Positions 1 through 8,500 of a stretch of DNA of 64,000 nt are shown here, piece by piece. Position 1 is the first letter of the stretch; every line of letters begins with the position of its first letter. The notes below the pieces were generated by a model, which did not search any database, was not told the origin of the DNA, and worked only from the letters and a program-made list of their open reading frames with translations. Origin of the DNA: Fontisubflavum oceani (GTDB lineage Bacteria > Pseudomonadota > Alphaproteobacteria > Rhodobacterales > Rhodobacteraceae); the NCBI RefSeq assembly GCF_030407165.1, contig NZ_CP129111.1, forward strand, positions 496,001 through 560,000, in the 5' to 3' direction. Made by a program: the position numbers and the translations under genes.

Positions 1-1
1 C

Positions 2-364
2 CCCCAACATACCGTCTGCTGGTTTGAGATCCCGGTCAGCGACCTTGAGAAATCCATCGCCTTTTACGACGCTGTGCTCGATACCAACCTGACCATCGAC
101 AACAATGGTCCGAACCCTATGGCGATGTTCCCGACCTCAGACACCACCAATGGTATCTCTGGCCATCTCTACCCCGGCACACCTTCAGAGCATGGCTCGA
201 CGATTCATCTGGTCGCTCCCGATGATCTGGCCGCGACGCGCAAACGGGTTGAAGCGGCGGGCGGGAAGGTGGAAAGCCCTGACATTCCGCTGCCATCAGG
301 GGCATTTTTCTATGCCCGCGATCTCGATGGGAACTCCATCGGCTTCTTCCAGTTCAACAGCTGA
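2..364 (+). CDS. VOC-family (glyoxalase/bleomycin-resistance fold) protein, 5' partial
   Basis: The reading frame is open from base 2 and gives WFEIPVSDLEKSIAFYDAVL at once, the classic first beta-alpha motif of a VOC half-domain, so only a few N-terminal residues lie outside the window. The C-terminus (FYARDLDGNSIGFFQ) is the typical last strand with the glutamate/glutamine-type ending of single-domain VOC proteins of about 125 aa. Family members bind a metal and act as lyases, dioxygenases or resistance proteins; the substrate cannot be told from sequence. The gene is followed after 48 bases by a WYL regulator on the same strand, so the two may be co-transcribed. Confidence 0.85.
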   Translation, partial: PQHTVCWFEIPVSDLEKSIAFYDAVLDTNLTIDNNGPNPMAMFPTSDTTNGISGHLYPGTPSEHGSTIHLVAPDDLAATRKRVEAAGGKVESPDIPLPSGAFFYARDLDGNSIGFFQFNS

Positions 365-412
365 GAGGAACGCGCTGGCCCCCACCCCGGGGGCCGCGCT
401 ACCCTATTTCTC

Positions 413-1111
413 ATGCGACGCGCTGACCGCCTGTTTCAAATCGTCCAGCTTCTGCGCTCCGGCAAGCTGACCACCGCACGGTATCTGGCCGAGGCGCTGG
501 AGGTTTCCGAGCGCACGATCTATCGCGATATCGCCCATTTGATCGGCTCGGGCCTGCCCATAGATGGCGAGGCCGGTTTGGGTTATCTGATGCGGGCGGG
601 CTATGACCTCCCGCCTTTGATGTTCACCACCGAAGAGATCGTGGCCTTGACCGCAGGTGCCCGGATGATCCGGGCCTGGGGTGGCGCCGCCATGGTGCGC
701 GGGGCGGATCAAGCGCTCGACAAGATCACCAGTGTTCTGCCCGATGACGCCCGCGCCCGTGCCGAGGCCGTTGCGATCCACGCCATGCCGCGCGCGAATA
801 TGACCGAGGCCCTGCGCGAAACCATCGATCAGCTTGAGGCCGCTGTGACCAAACGCGAGCGGATCGCCATTGCCTATACCGATGAGGCGGGCAACAACAC
901 CGACCGGACCGTCCGCCCGGTCGGGCTTTGGTATTGGGGGCCGGTCTGGACCCTTGTCGCCTGGTGTGAGTTGCGCGCAGATTTCCGTATGTTCCGACTG
1001 GATCGGATCGGCACGGCCGAAAGCGCCGGGGCCTTCAACCCGGAACCGGGTCAAGGTTTGCAAGACTTCTACGCCCAACAATTGGCGCGCTACGGCTGCG
1101 ATCCGCACTAG
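413..1111 (+). CDS. YafY-type HTH/WYL-domain transcriptional regulator
   Basis: The 232-aa protein has an N-terminal winged helix of the HTH_11 type (about residues 5-58, with SERTIYRDIAHL as recognition helix) and a C-terminal WYL domain (about 145-220, with GLWYWGPVWTLVAWCELR and FRLDRI). WYL proteins are DNA-binding regulators that sense ligands, often nucleic acids or nucleotides, through the WYL fold. The start at ATG 413 gives the canonical RADRLFQIVQLLR opening. It lies just behind the VOC gene, a pairing common in proteobacteria that suggests it controls that gene; this is inferred from position only. Confidence 0.85.
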   Translation: MRRADRLFQIVQLLRSGKLTTARYLAEALEVSERTIYRDIAHLIGSGLPIDGEAGLGYLMRAGYDLPPLMFTTEEIVALTAGARMIRAWGGAAMVRGADQALDKITSVLPDDARARAEAVAIHAMPRANMTEALRETIDQLEAAVTKRERIAIAYTDEAGNNTDRTVRPVGLWYWGPVWTLVAWCELRADFRMFRLDRIGTAESAGAFNPEPGQGLQDFYAQQLARYGCDPH

Positions 1112-1189
1112 TCGGTTTGTGACTTGCCGCATCAGCGGGGATGTTTATTGTCACCGTCAATTACTATGCCCACCGTGCCGGAGGCCCGA

Positions 1190-1420
1190 ATGATCCCTGC
1201 CCGCTTCGCCCATATTCTTTTTGGCCTGCTTTTGTCAGGTATGATGTCGTTTCTCGTCTCCGGTATCGCCACCTTTCGCGCCGCCGGATTGGCCGACGGA
1301 TTTGTTGGGCTCTGGATGACGTCATGGTTGAATTCCTGGGCCGTGGCCTTCCCGGCGGTCCTGATCGTCGCCCCAATCACCCGCCGTTTGGTGGCGCGTC
1401 TGGTGCGCGCAGACACTTAA
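1190..1420 (+). CDS. DUF2798 small membrane protein
   Basis: A 76-aa protein with two hydrophobic helices (about residues 6-28 and 46-68) separated by a short loop with conserved LxxGLVGLWMTSWLNSW-like residues, as in the DUF2798 family of unknown function. The ATG at 1190 is chosen because a GGAG sequence lies 7 bases upstream; an ATG at 1166 has no such site. It is probably an inner-membrane protein. Nothing in the sequence shows its role, and there is no clear operon partner. Confidence 0.7.
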   Translation: MIPARFAHILFGLLLSGMMSFLVSGIATFRAAGLADGFVGLWMTSWLNSWAVAFPAVLIVAPITRRLVARLVRADT

Positions 1421-1571
1421 TCTGAGATTTCTTTGAACCGCTTCGACTGGCTGCCCGACACATGATCGGACGTGGCACCGTTTGGCTGCCTATCGCGCAT
1501 CTTTGCGCGACAGGATCACAGCCTTGCTGCGGTGACACGCTCCGGTTTTGAGCAGCAACGTCCTTTTAGCC

Positions 1572-1600
1572 ACGGCCCCGCTTCGGCGGGGCCGTCTTTT
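1572..1600 (+). terminator. Rho-independent terminator with UUCG tetraloop
   Basis: A perfect 10-bp stem (ACGGCCCCGC 1572-1581 with GCGGGGCCGT 1586-1595) closes a TTCG tetraloop and is followed by CTTTT. It reads as an intrinsic terminator on the + strand and lies between the + strand DUF2798 gene and the convergent MarR gene. The 150 bases between the DUF2798 stop and the hairpin hold no other recognisable feature. Confidence 0.8.
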
Positions 1601-1631
1601 CCCAACCGAGACCAAATCCCGGCCTTACCGC

Positions 1632-2075
1632 TCAGACCTGATCCAAATCAGCCATCCGCGCCAACATCCGGCGCAAAACAGCGACATCTTCCTCACTGAA
1701 CGGCGCCGTCAAAGCCTCATCAAACCGCCGCGCCTCCTCATAAAGGGCGCGAAACACCCCGTCTCCACTCGCCGTCAGGTTCAGCAATTCCTGGCGACGG
1801 TCCGCATCGATCACGGACCGAGACAAATACCGCTTTTTCTCCAGCGCGGCGACCGCGCGGCTCACCTTGGTCTTGTGGATATGCGACCGGCGACAGATCT
1901 CTTTCGCGGTCATCGCGCCATATCGGCCCAAATGCAAAAGCACCCGCCATTCGGTGCGCAACATGCCATAGCGCTCTTTGTAATGCCGTTGAAATGCCAG
2001 GCTCGACCGCTCCGCCGCTTGGGTCAGCAGATAGGGCAGAAAATCGCGCAGATCGAAGTCATCATTTTTGACCAT
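1632..2075 (-). CDS. MarR-family transcriptional regulator
   Basis: A 147-aa winged-helix protein with a MarR layout: helices 1-2 (about 10-35), winged helix (about 38-105, with TAKEICRRSHIHKTKVSRAV as recognition segment and the wing DADRRQELLNLT), then C-terminal dimerisation helices. MarR proteins are usually ligand-released repressors. It is transcribed away from fahA; the shared intergenic region holds a TTAGTT-N8-AACTAA palindrome. By analogy with HmgR/HpaR-like regulators it is inferred to control the downstream aromatic-acid genes. The ligand is unknown. Confidence 0.88.
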   Translation of the reverse strand: MVKNDDFDLRDFLPYLLTQAAERSSLAFQRHYKERYGMLRTEWRVLLHLGRYGAMTAKEICRRSHIHKTKVSRAVAALEKKRYLSRSVIDADRRQELLNLTASGDGVFRALYEEARRFDEALTAPFSEEDVAVLRRMLARMADLDQV

Positions 2076-2094
2076 TTGCGCAGACTAGGCCTTG

Positions 2095-2114
2095 TTAGTT
2101 ACAAAACCAACTAA
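2095..2114. promoter_or_regulatory. Probable MarR operator
   Basis: A perfect inverted repeat TTAGTT (2095-2100), 8-base spacer, AACTAA (2109-2114) lies 20 bases upstream of the MarR gene start and about 137 bases before fahA. Size and A+T-rich arms suit a MarR dimer site. The remaining 2115-2250 stretch up to fahA shows no clear feature. Confidence 0.5.
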
Positions 2115-2250
2115 TATTCCAACCACGTGGGGGAGGGAGGCCCCCGCACCTCGCGCCCCTTGCTCGAAAGGCCGAAGCGCGTCACGATCCCCCCTTCCTT
2201 GTCCGATCGCCCGAGGGTGCCCCCCGACCGGCCCAAGCGAAAGCCGTTCC

Positions 2251-3503
2251 ATGCCGCTAATGAAAAGCTGGGTGACCTCCGCCAATTCGGCCGAGAGCCC
2301 CTTTCCACTGAACAACCTGCCCTATGGTGTGTTTTCAACCGGCGATGAGCCGCCCCGGTGTGGTGTCGCAATTGGCGATATGATCCTCGACATGGCCGCC
2401 GCCGAAGACGTCGGGCTGGTCGACATGGGCGAGGCGGATGTCTTCTTCCTGCCGTTCTGGAATGATGTGATGGATCTGGGTCCGGAGGCTTGGGCAGCCC
2501 TCCGCGCGCGCCTGATCGCCATCCTCTCCGAGGGTGCGGCAGAGCAGGCCGAGGTGGAGCCGCTTTTGGTGCCGATGGCCGAGGCTACGCTGCACCTGCC
2601 CATCGCGGTTTCCGAATACACCGATTTCTACGCCGGTCGACACCATGCCACCAATGTCGGCACCATGTTCCGGGGGCCGAGAACGCCCTGCCGCCGAACT
2701 GGCTGCACATCCCCATCGGCTATAACGGTCGCGCCAGCACGGTCGTGGTCAGCGGCACGGATATTGTCCGGCCCAATGGCCAGACGAAAGCCCCCGATGC
2801 CGATGCGCCGAGTTTCGGCCCCTGCAAACGGCTCGATATCGAGCTGGAAATGGGAGCGATTGTCGGAGGTATGACCGCGATGGGCGACACGCTCAGCGTT
2901 GCCGAAGCCGATGAAATGATCTTCGGCTATGTGCTGTTGAATGACTGGTCCGCGCGCGACATCCAAGCCTGGGAATACCAACCGCTTGGGCCGTTCCAGG
3001 CCAAAGCCTTCGCGACCTCAATCAGCCCCTGGATCGTGACCACCGCCGCGCTGGACCCGTTCCGCGCGCCCACCCCGCCGCGCGAGGTGCCACTTCTGCC
3101 ACATCTCGAAGAACCCGGCCCGATGCTTTTCGACATCTCGCTTAGCGTGGGGTTGCAGCCGGCCGGCAGCAGCACAGAAACCGTGATCTGCCGCACCAAT
3201 TACAACGAGATGTATTACTCCGCCGCGCAGCAATTGGCGCATCACGCCTCCTCCGGCTGCGCCATGACCACCGGCGATCTCTTGGGCTCCGGCACGATTT
3301 CGGGGCCGGAGCGGGACAATCGTGGCTCGCTGCTGGAGATCAGTTGGGGCGGCAAAGATCCGATCCAATTGCCCGGCGACATCACGCGCAGCTTCCTGGA
3401 AGACGGCGACACCGTCACGCTCTATGGCGCGGCCCTGGGGGACGGTTACAAGATCGGCTTTGGCAGTTGCACCGGCACCATCCTGCCCGCACGGTCGCTT
3501 TAG
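2251..3503 (+). CDS. fahA: Fumarylacetoacetase, interrupted by one single-base deletion
   Basis: This enzyme hydrolyses 4-fumarylacetoacetate to fumarate and acetoacetate, the last step of the homogentisate pathway. Residues 1-143 (SWVTSANSAESPFPLNNLPYG start, DFYAGRHHATNVGTMFRG active-site segment) are in one frame. The rest (ALPPNWLHIPIGYNGRASTV, LNDWSARDIQAWEYQPLGPF, GSGTISG) is in another, because one G is missing around 2678-2681 where GGGCCGGAGAAC is expected. Corrected, the protein is about 417 aa, normal for the family, and all metal and catalytic motifs are present. ATG 2251 and ATG 2260 are both possible starts; neither has a strong ribosome-binding site. The lesion is more likely a sequencing error than a dead gene. 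Confidence 0.88.
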
Positions 3504-3540
3504 ACCTCCACGGATGCGGTCGGCACAGACATATCCCGGC

Positions 3541-4107
3541 TCAAAGCCCGCTTTGCCAGTCGCGCACCGCCTCGATCGGGGCCAAGAGCATCAGCACGTT
3601 CAACGCCAAACCATCGCGGATCAGAAAGATCGTCAGCGCCTCAAAGCCGATGATGATCGCCACGCTGGCCCAAATCGGCAGCTTCCGGGCCAGCCAGAAG
3701 CCAATAAGCATCGCGGCCAGATCGGCCATCGAATTGACGACGCTGTCGCCGTAGTAGTCCAGCGAGATCGTCACGGCGCGGTAATGCTCGATCACCGCAT
3801 CCGTATTCTCGGATATCTCCCAAGCCACCTCGATCAGCGTCGCGATCACCAACCGCCAACCGACCGACAGCTTGCGCGCCACGACCCACAGCGCCCCGTA
3901 AAACAAGATGCCGTGGATCAAATGGCTGGGCGAATACCAGTCAAAAAGATGCTGCGAGCTTTCCGAGCTGAAGGTCTGCCCGTGCCAGATTTTGATGTAG
4001 CCGCATGCGCAATACGGCACGCGACCCATTTGCAGCAAGATGATGGCACAAGCCGCGATCACCGCTGCGGTGACCCAATAGGGCACCATATTTCGACGCA
4101 ATATCAT
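3541..4107 (-). CDS. DUF2585 (UPF0314) membrane protein
   Basis: A 188-aa protein with about five hydrophobic helices and the conserved polar segments of the DUF2585/UPF0314 family: YCACGYIKIWHG, HLFDWYSPSHLIHG and EVAWEISENTDAVIEHYR. The family is confined mainly to alphaproteobacteria and has no known function; the conserved His/Glu/Asn residues at the membrane edge suggest metal or lipid handling but this is only a guess. It is transcribed opposite to its neighbours, sits inside the aromatic cluster, and shares a 52-base divergent region with the MBL-fold gene. Confidence 0.85.
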   Translation of the reverse strand: MILRRNMVPYWVTAAVIAACAIILLQMGRVPYCACGYIKIWHGQTFSSESSQHLFDWYSPSHLIHGILFYGALWVVARKLSVGWRLVIATLIEVAWEISENTDAVIEHYRAVTISLDYYGDSVVNSMADLAAMLIGFWLARKLPIWASVAIIIGFEALTIFLIRDGLALNVLMLLAPIEAVRDWQSGL

Positions 4108-4159
4108 CCCCCTACCCGATCACACGCCGGATCAGGCGTCTAGCAAGGAAATCCTTACC

Positions 4160-5110
4160 ATGGCCAAAGCTTTTGCCTCCCAAGGCGACATGACGGAAAA
4201 GACCATCTCCTTCACCGAAATTGGTGACGGGCTTTGGGCCTTTACCGCCGAGGGGGACCCGAACTCTGGCGTCATCATCGGCGACGACAGCGTCATGATC
4301 GTCGAGGCGCAAGCGACCCCGCGCCTGGCGGCAAAAGTGATCGAAAAGGTGCGGGAGGTGACGGACAAACCGATCTCGCATCTGGTGCTGACCCATTATC
4401 ACGCGGTTCGCGTCCTTGGCGCCTCAGCCTATGACGCCGATCAGATCATTATGGGCGAAGCGGCCCGCGCAATGGTTGTCGAACGCGGTCAAGAGGATTG
4501 GGATAGCGAGTTCCAACGCTTCCCGCGTCTTTTCGAAGGGCATGAAAGCATCCCTGGCCTCACCTATCCGACGACAACCTTTAGCGAGGATATGAGTGTT
4601 TATCTCGGCAACCGCCGGGTCGATCTGATGCATCTGGGCCGGGCGCATACAGCGGGGGATATTGTGATCCATGTGCCGGACCAAAACGTGATGTTCACCG
4701 GGGATATCGTGGAAGACCACTCCGCCTGCTATTGCGGTGACGGGCATTTCCGGGAATGGGGTCCGACGCTCGATAATATCGCCAGCTTCGATGTGGACGC
4801 GATTGCGCCGGGCCGGGGCGATGCGCTGGTTGGTAAAGACGCCGTCGAGCGCGCCATCGAAAGCACCCGCGATTTCGTGGCCAGCACCTATGCGCCCGCC
4901 GCGAAGGTTGCCGCCCGCGGCGGCAGTCTGAAAGAAGCTTGGGATGCGGTCCGCGCCGCCTGTGACCCGAAATTCGCCGATTACGCGATTTATGAGCATT
5001 GCCTGCCGTTCAACGTCGCTCGCGCCTATGACGAGGCGCGCGGCATCGACACGCCACGCATCTGGACGGCACAGCGCGACATAGAAATGTGGGAGGCGTT
5101 ACAAGGATGA
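4160..5110 (+). CDS. Metallo-beta-lactamase-fold hydrolase with altered metal motif
   Basis: The 316-aa protein has the MBL fold: GVIIGDDSVMIVEAQ, then THYHAVRV (residues 78-85), HLGRAHTAGD (158-167) and FTGDIVED (179-186). The usual HxHxDH signature is reduced to His79-x-His81 followed by Val-Arg, so the Asp and third His that build metal site 2 are missing, while the later His163 and Asp182 are kept. A good AAGGA site precedes ATG 4160. Its stop overlaps the DinB start (ATGA), so the two are translationally coupled. Function in the ring-cleavage cluster is unknown; thioester or glutathione-adduct hydrolysis is possible. Confidence 0.8.
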   Translation: MAKAFASQGDMTEKTISFTEIGDGLWAFTAEGDPNSGVIIGDDSVMIVEAQATPRLAAKVIEKVREVTDKPISHLVLTHYHAVRVLGASAYDADQIIMGEAARAMVVERGQEDWDSEFQRFPRLFEGHESIPGLTYPTTTFSEDMSVYLGNRRVDLMHLGRAHTAGDIVIHVPDQNVMFTGDIVEDHSACYCGDGHFREWGPTLDNIASFDVDAIAPGRGDALVGKDAVERAIESTRDFVASTYAPAAKVAARGGSLKEAWDAVRAACDPKFADYAIYEHCLPFNVARAYDEARGIDTPRIWTAQRDIEMWEALQG

Positions 5111-5631
5111 GTATGGAGCCGTTCATTCGCCAAGCTCAGAACAACGCCTGGGCCAATGCGACGCTCTATGCGGCGGTGACGGCGATGCCTGCGGACGCCT
5201 ACACCGCCGCGTACCCGAGCTTCTTCGGCTCGATCCCGAGGACGTTGAACCACATCTATGAGGTCGATCTCTTCTATATCGACGCGCTGACGAATGGCGG
5301 GATAGGCCGCGCGGTTTTCGATCGCGACGATATCATGGACCCTGCGGAGCTTGCCGCGGCTCAGGCCAAATCAGACGCGCTGCTCATCCACCATTGCGAA
5401 GGCCTCGACGAGGCGCGCCTGCATGACGACGTAACCGTCGAGCGCATGAACGGCCCAACATTCGAGCGCCGCGACCATCTGCTCCTGCATCTCTTCCAGC
5501 ACCAGGTTCACCATCGCGGCCAGGTCCATAGCCTGCTCAGCCAGGCCGGGATCGATCCGCCGCAGCTGGATGATTTCTTTCTGGAGTTCGGCCGGGTCGA
5601 GACCGCGACACCCTATTGGGAGGGTCAATGA
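5107..5631 (+). CDS. DinB-family (DinB/MDMPI fold) protein
   Basis: A 174-aa four-helix protein with the DinB metal triad: His49 in LNHIYEVD and His132/His136 in HQVHHRGQVHSLL. DinB-fold proteins bind a divalent metal, and several are thiol-dependent transferases or isomerases, including mycothiol-dependent maleylpyruvate isomerase. The start at ATG 5107 overlaps the stop of the MBL gene. The stop TGA (5629-5631) overlaps the start of the monooxygenase gene, so it belongs to the same translation-coupled operon. Its position beside maiA makes a role in thiol-linked chemistry of ring-cleavage products plausible, but this is inference. Confidence 0.82.
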   Translation: MSMEPFIRQAQNNAWANATLYAAVTAMPADAYTAAYPSFFGSIPRTLNHIYEVDLFYIDALTNGGIGRAVFDRDDIMDPAELAAAQAKSDALLIHHCEGLDEARLHDDVTVERMNGPTFERRDHLLLHLFQHQVHHRGQVHSLLSQAGIDPPQLDDFFLEFGRVETATPYWEGQ

Positions 5632-7259
5632 TGAATATGGAACCCCGCTATCGCCTCGCCTTCGAGCTTTATCCTTACGAGAAACACGCGGACCAGGATG
5701 CAAGCGTGCCCGTTCGCCATCCGATTGTCATCGTCGGCGCGGGTCCAATCGGGGTCGCCACGGCGCTTGATCTCGGCCAACGCGGGCAGCCCGTGCTGGT
5801 GCTCGACGATCATGAGGGCATCGGCGAGGGGTCCCGCGCCATCTGTTTTTCGCAGCGTTGTCTAGAGATTGCCGACCGGCTCGGCTGTGGCGAGGCGATG
5901 GTGGAGAAAGGCGTCGTCTGGAACCTCGGCAAAGTGTTCCACGGCGCGGACCGGGTTTTCGAATTCAATCTCCAGCCGGAAGACGGCCACAAAAACCCGG
6001 CCTTCATCAACCTGCAACAACCCTATTTCGAACGTTTCCTGGTCGATCATGTCCGCGCCGAGCAAGCCAAAGGCACGCCGATTGAGATCAGAGGCCGGAA
6101 CCGGGTGACGGCGCTGGAGGAGAAGGACGACCACATCCTGCTCTCCATCGAAACGCCTGACGGTCCCTACCAAATCGAGACCGATTGGCTGATCGCTTGC
6201 GACGGTGCGCGGTCACCGCTCCGCGATATGATGGGGTTGGGGTTTGAGGGGCGGGTGTTTGAGGACAATTTCCTCATCGCCGATGTGAAAATGACCGCCG
6301 ATTTTCCGACCGAACGCTGGTTCTGGTTTGAGCCGCCGTTCAAAGACTCCGGCCAATCCGCCCTGCTCCACAAACAGCCCGATGATGTCTGGCGGATCGA
6401 CTTCCAACTGGGCTGGGATATCGATCGCGAGAAAGAGTTGGATGAGGCCAATATCCGCGCCCGGGTCGATGCGATGTTGGGGCCGGATGCAGAGTATGAG
6501 TTGGAATGGACCTCAATCTACACCTTCCAATGCCGCCGGATGGAGGCGTTTCGTCATGGCCGGGTGATGTTCGCCGGCGACGCCGCGCATCAGGTCTCGC
6601 CCTTCGGGGCGCGTGGGGCCAATTCTGGCATGCAGGACGCCGAAAACCTCGCTTGGAAGCTCGATCTGGTGATCCGTGGCCTCGCGCCCGACAGTCTGCT
6701 GGAGACTTATTCCGAAGAACGGGTCTATGGCGCGGATGAAAACATCCTGAACTCCACCCGCGCGACCGATTTTATCACGCCCAAGACCGAGATCAGCACG
6801 CTGTTCCGCAATGCAGTCCTGCATCTCGCCCATGACCATCCCTTCGCACGCCCGTTGGTCAATTCCGGGCGGCTTTCGGTGCCCTGCACCTATGATGGCC
6901 TCTCGCTCACCGGCGACGACACACTGCCGGGTGGCCCCGGGCGCACCCGCCCCGGCGCGCCTTGCGTGGACGCGCCGTTGGGCAATCAATTCCTGCTCAA
7001 CACGCTTGGGCAAGGGTTCACCCTTCTCACGATAGACGCTGAGGCCCCGGATGACCTTACCGAGGTGCAGATCTCGATCACCCGCCTCGCCCTCTGCGCA
7101 GAAGACGACGCAACTGGCGCCCTCGCAGAACGTTATCTGGGCGACACGCAAAGCGCGGTCTATCTGATCCGCCCCGATCATCACGTCGTGGCGCGTTGGG
7201 CCGCGTTCGATGAGGGTGCAACCCGCACCGCCCTTCGCCGCGCGATTGGACAGGAGTGA
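5631..7259 (+). CDS. FAD-dependent aromatic-ring monooxygenase (group A, PheA/TfdB/MhpA type)
   Basis: The 542-aa protein has an N-terminal dinucleotide fold (IVIVGAGPIG, about 31-40), the second FAD motif VMFAGDAAHQVSPFGARGAN (about 312-331) and a C-terminal thioredoxin-like extension, as in class A flavin hydroxylases of phenolic compounds. ATG 5631 sits 6 bases after GGGAGGG; ATG 5628 is 3 bases closer. Flanked by DinB, DUF2783 and maiA, it probably hydroxylates a monophenolic acid to the para-diphenol that is ring-cleaved; 3-hydroxyphenylacetate 6-hydroxylase giving homogentisate is the best-fitting guess. Substrate is not shown by the sequence. Confidence 0.85.
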   Translation: MNMEPRYRLAFELYPYEKHADQDASVPVRHPIVIVGAGPIGVATALDLGQRGQPVLVLDDHEGIGEGSRAICFSQRCLEIADRLGCGEAMVEKGVVWNLGKVFHGADRVFEFNLQPEDGHKNPAFINLQQPYFERFLVDHVRAEQAKGTPIEIRGRNRVTALEEKDDHILLSIETPDGPYQIETDWLIACDGARSPLRDMMGLGFEGRVFEDNFLIADVKMTADFPTERWFWFEPPFKDSGQSALLHKQPDDVWRIDFQLGWDIDREKELDEANIRARVDAMLGPDAEYELEWTSIYTFQCRRMEAFRHGRVMFAGDAAHQVSPFGARGANSGMQDAENLAWKLDLVIRGLAPDSLLETYSEERVYGADENILNSTRATDFITPKTEISTLFRNAVLHLAHDHPFARPLVNSGRLSVPCTYDGLSLTGDDTLPGGPGRTRPGAPCVDAPLGNQFLLNTLGQGFTLLTIDAEAPDDLTEVQISITRLALCAEDDATGALAERYLGDTQSAVYLIRPDHHVVARWAAFDEGATRTALRRAIGQE

Positions 7260-7263
7260 GCCT

Positions 7264-7446
7264 ATGAGCTTGAACACCGCCGCCAACATCCCGGATCAAG
7301 ACGGGTTCTATCAGGAGCTTTTGAGCGCCCATGACGGGCTCAGCAAAGCGGAAAGCGATGCGCTGAACGCCCGGCTGATCTTGATCCTCTGCAACCATAT
7401 CGGGGATCGCGCCGTGATCTCGGCCGCACTTGACGCCGCCAAATGA
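7264..7446 (+). CDS. DUF2783 small protein
   Basis: A 60-aa acidic protein (FYQELLSAHDGLSKAESDAL, then ARLILILCNHIGD) matching DUF2783, a family found beside flavin monooxygenases of this type. It starts 5 bases after the monooxygenase stop and its stop overlaps the maiA start (ATGA). It may be an accessory or coupling subunit of the monooxygenase; this is inferred from constant proximity only. Confidence 0.8.
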   Translation: MSLNTAANIPDQDGFYQELLSAHDGLSKAESDALNARLILILCNHIGDRAVISAALDAAK

Positions 7447-8072
7447 GCGAGACCATCCTCTACGATTATCCCAATTCTTCGGCCAGCTACCGGGTGCGGA
7501 TCGCGCTAAACCTCGCGGGCACCCCCTACCGCGCGGTTCAGGTCAATCTTCTAGAAAAAGATCATAAGGCGACTGACCATCTGGCGCGAAACCCGCAAGG
7601 CCTGGTTCCCGTGCTTGAGATCGATGGGCAGAGCTTCACCCAGTCCCTCGCCATCATCGACTATCTCGACACAACGCGCAAGCTGGGGTTTCTGCCGAAC
7701 GATCCAGTGCTACGGGCCAAGGTCCGAGCCCTCGCCTATGTCATCGCGGTCGATTTGCACCCGGTCTGCAACCTCTCCGTCGTGACCCATGCCACGGGCG
7801 GCGAAGAGCCTGCGCGCACCAACTGGATGCAGCATTTCATCCGACCAGGGCTGCGCGCTTTCGAAACTCTCCTGGCGGAGTTTGAACAAACGCCGTTCGC
7901 GATCGGCGATCATCCGAGCTTGCCCGATCTTTGCCTGATCCCGCAGCTTTACAACGCCAATCGGTGGGGCGCGGATTACAGCGATTGCACGCGCATCAAA
8001 AGCATTGAGGCCGCTTGCGCGACACACCCCGCGTTTGCCGCCGCGACGCCCGAAGCGGTCACCGCCAGCTAA
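7443..8072 (+). CDS. maiA: Maleylacetoacetate isomerase (zeta-class glutathione S-transferase)
   Basis: The 209-aa protein carries the zeta GST signature SSASYRVRIALN near the N-terminus (usual form SSCxxRVRIAL), the thioredoxin-fold QSLAIIDYLD glutathione motif, and a C-terminal helical domain. It isomerises 4-maleylacetoacetate to 4-fumarylacetoacetate using glutathione, feeding fumarylacetoacetase (2251-3503). The usual SSC cysteine is Ala here (SSAS), which leaves the serine pair as the catalytic candidates. It is the last gene of the coupled series MBL-DinB-monooxygenase-DUF2783-maiA. Confidence 0.9.
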   Translation: MSETILYDYPNSSASYRVRIALNLAGTPYRAVQVNLLEKDHKATDHLARNPQGLVPVLEIDGQSFTQSLAIIDYLDTTRKLGFLPNDPVLRAKVRALAYVIAVDLHPVCNLSVVTHATGGEEPARTNWMQHFIRPGLRAFETLLAEFEQTPFAIGDHPSLPDLCLIPQLYNANRWGADYSDCTRIKSIEAACATHPAFAAATPEAVTAS

Positions 8073-8236
8073 CACTCAACCGTCGCTTGCCGCCGATCGC
8101 ACCAATAGGCCCGGAGGAGGTTGTGCGGATCAACGCAACCTGGATGCATGTCCTCGGAAACGTTGGCGCGCAGTTTCGCAATGACATTGCCTTGGAGGAC
8201 TGGCGCAAAGCAGGTGCGAAGGCGAGATGTTCTAAA

Positions 8237-8282
8237 CCAGGATTCCTGGGATGCCGAGGTGTTTGGCCTCGGTACTGAGGCC
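8237..8282. repeat. Cluster of three palindromes, two mutually exclusive
   Basis: CCAGGATTCCTGG (8237-8249) is a perfect palindrome. CCGAGG (8254-8259) pairs with CCTCGG (8267-8272) over a 7-base loop. GGCCTC (8265-8270) can instead pair with GAGGCC (8277-8282). The last two share bases, so only one stem can form at a time. No T-run follows. Confidence 0.6.
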
Positions 8283-8500
8283 TTCAATCCCTGCGGCAAA
8301 ACCAACACGGCAGCGACCGACAAGAGCCATCAACACAATCTCGAAGGCACCGCTCAACTAAGCGCAATGAGCCAGGCGCAGAAACATCTGGATATCGCCC
8401 AAATGCGCGTTGGCAACGGGCCTGCGCTGGTCCGAACATCGCGCCGGGACAGAGCTCTAGCCGCCGGGGGCTTTACGCAGCGAAAGCCTGTCTGCATACT

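Noticed and set aside
404..1132. A 242-codon - strand frame opposite the WYL regulator
   Set aside because: The + strand frame has clear HTH and WYL domains; the opposite frame is a composition artefact.
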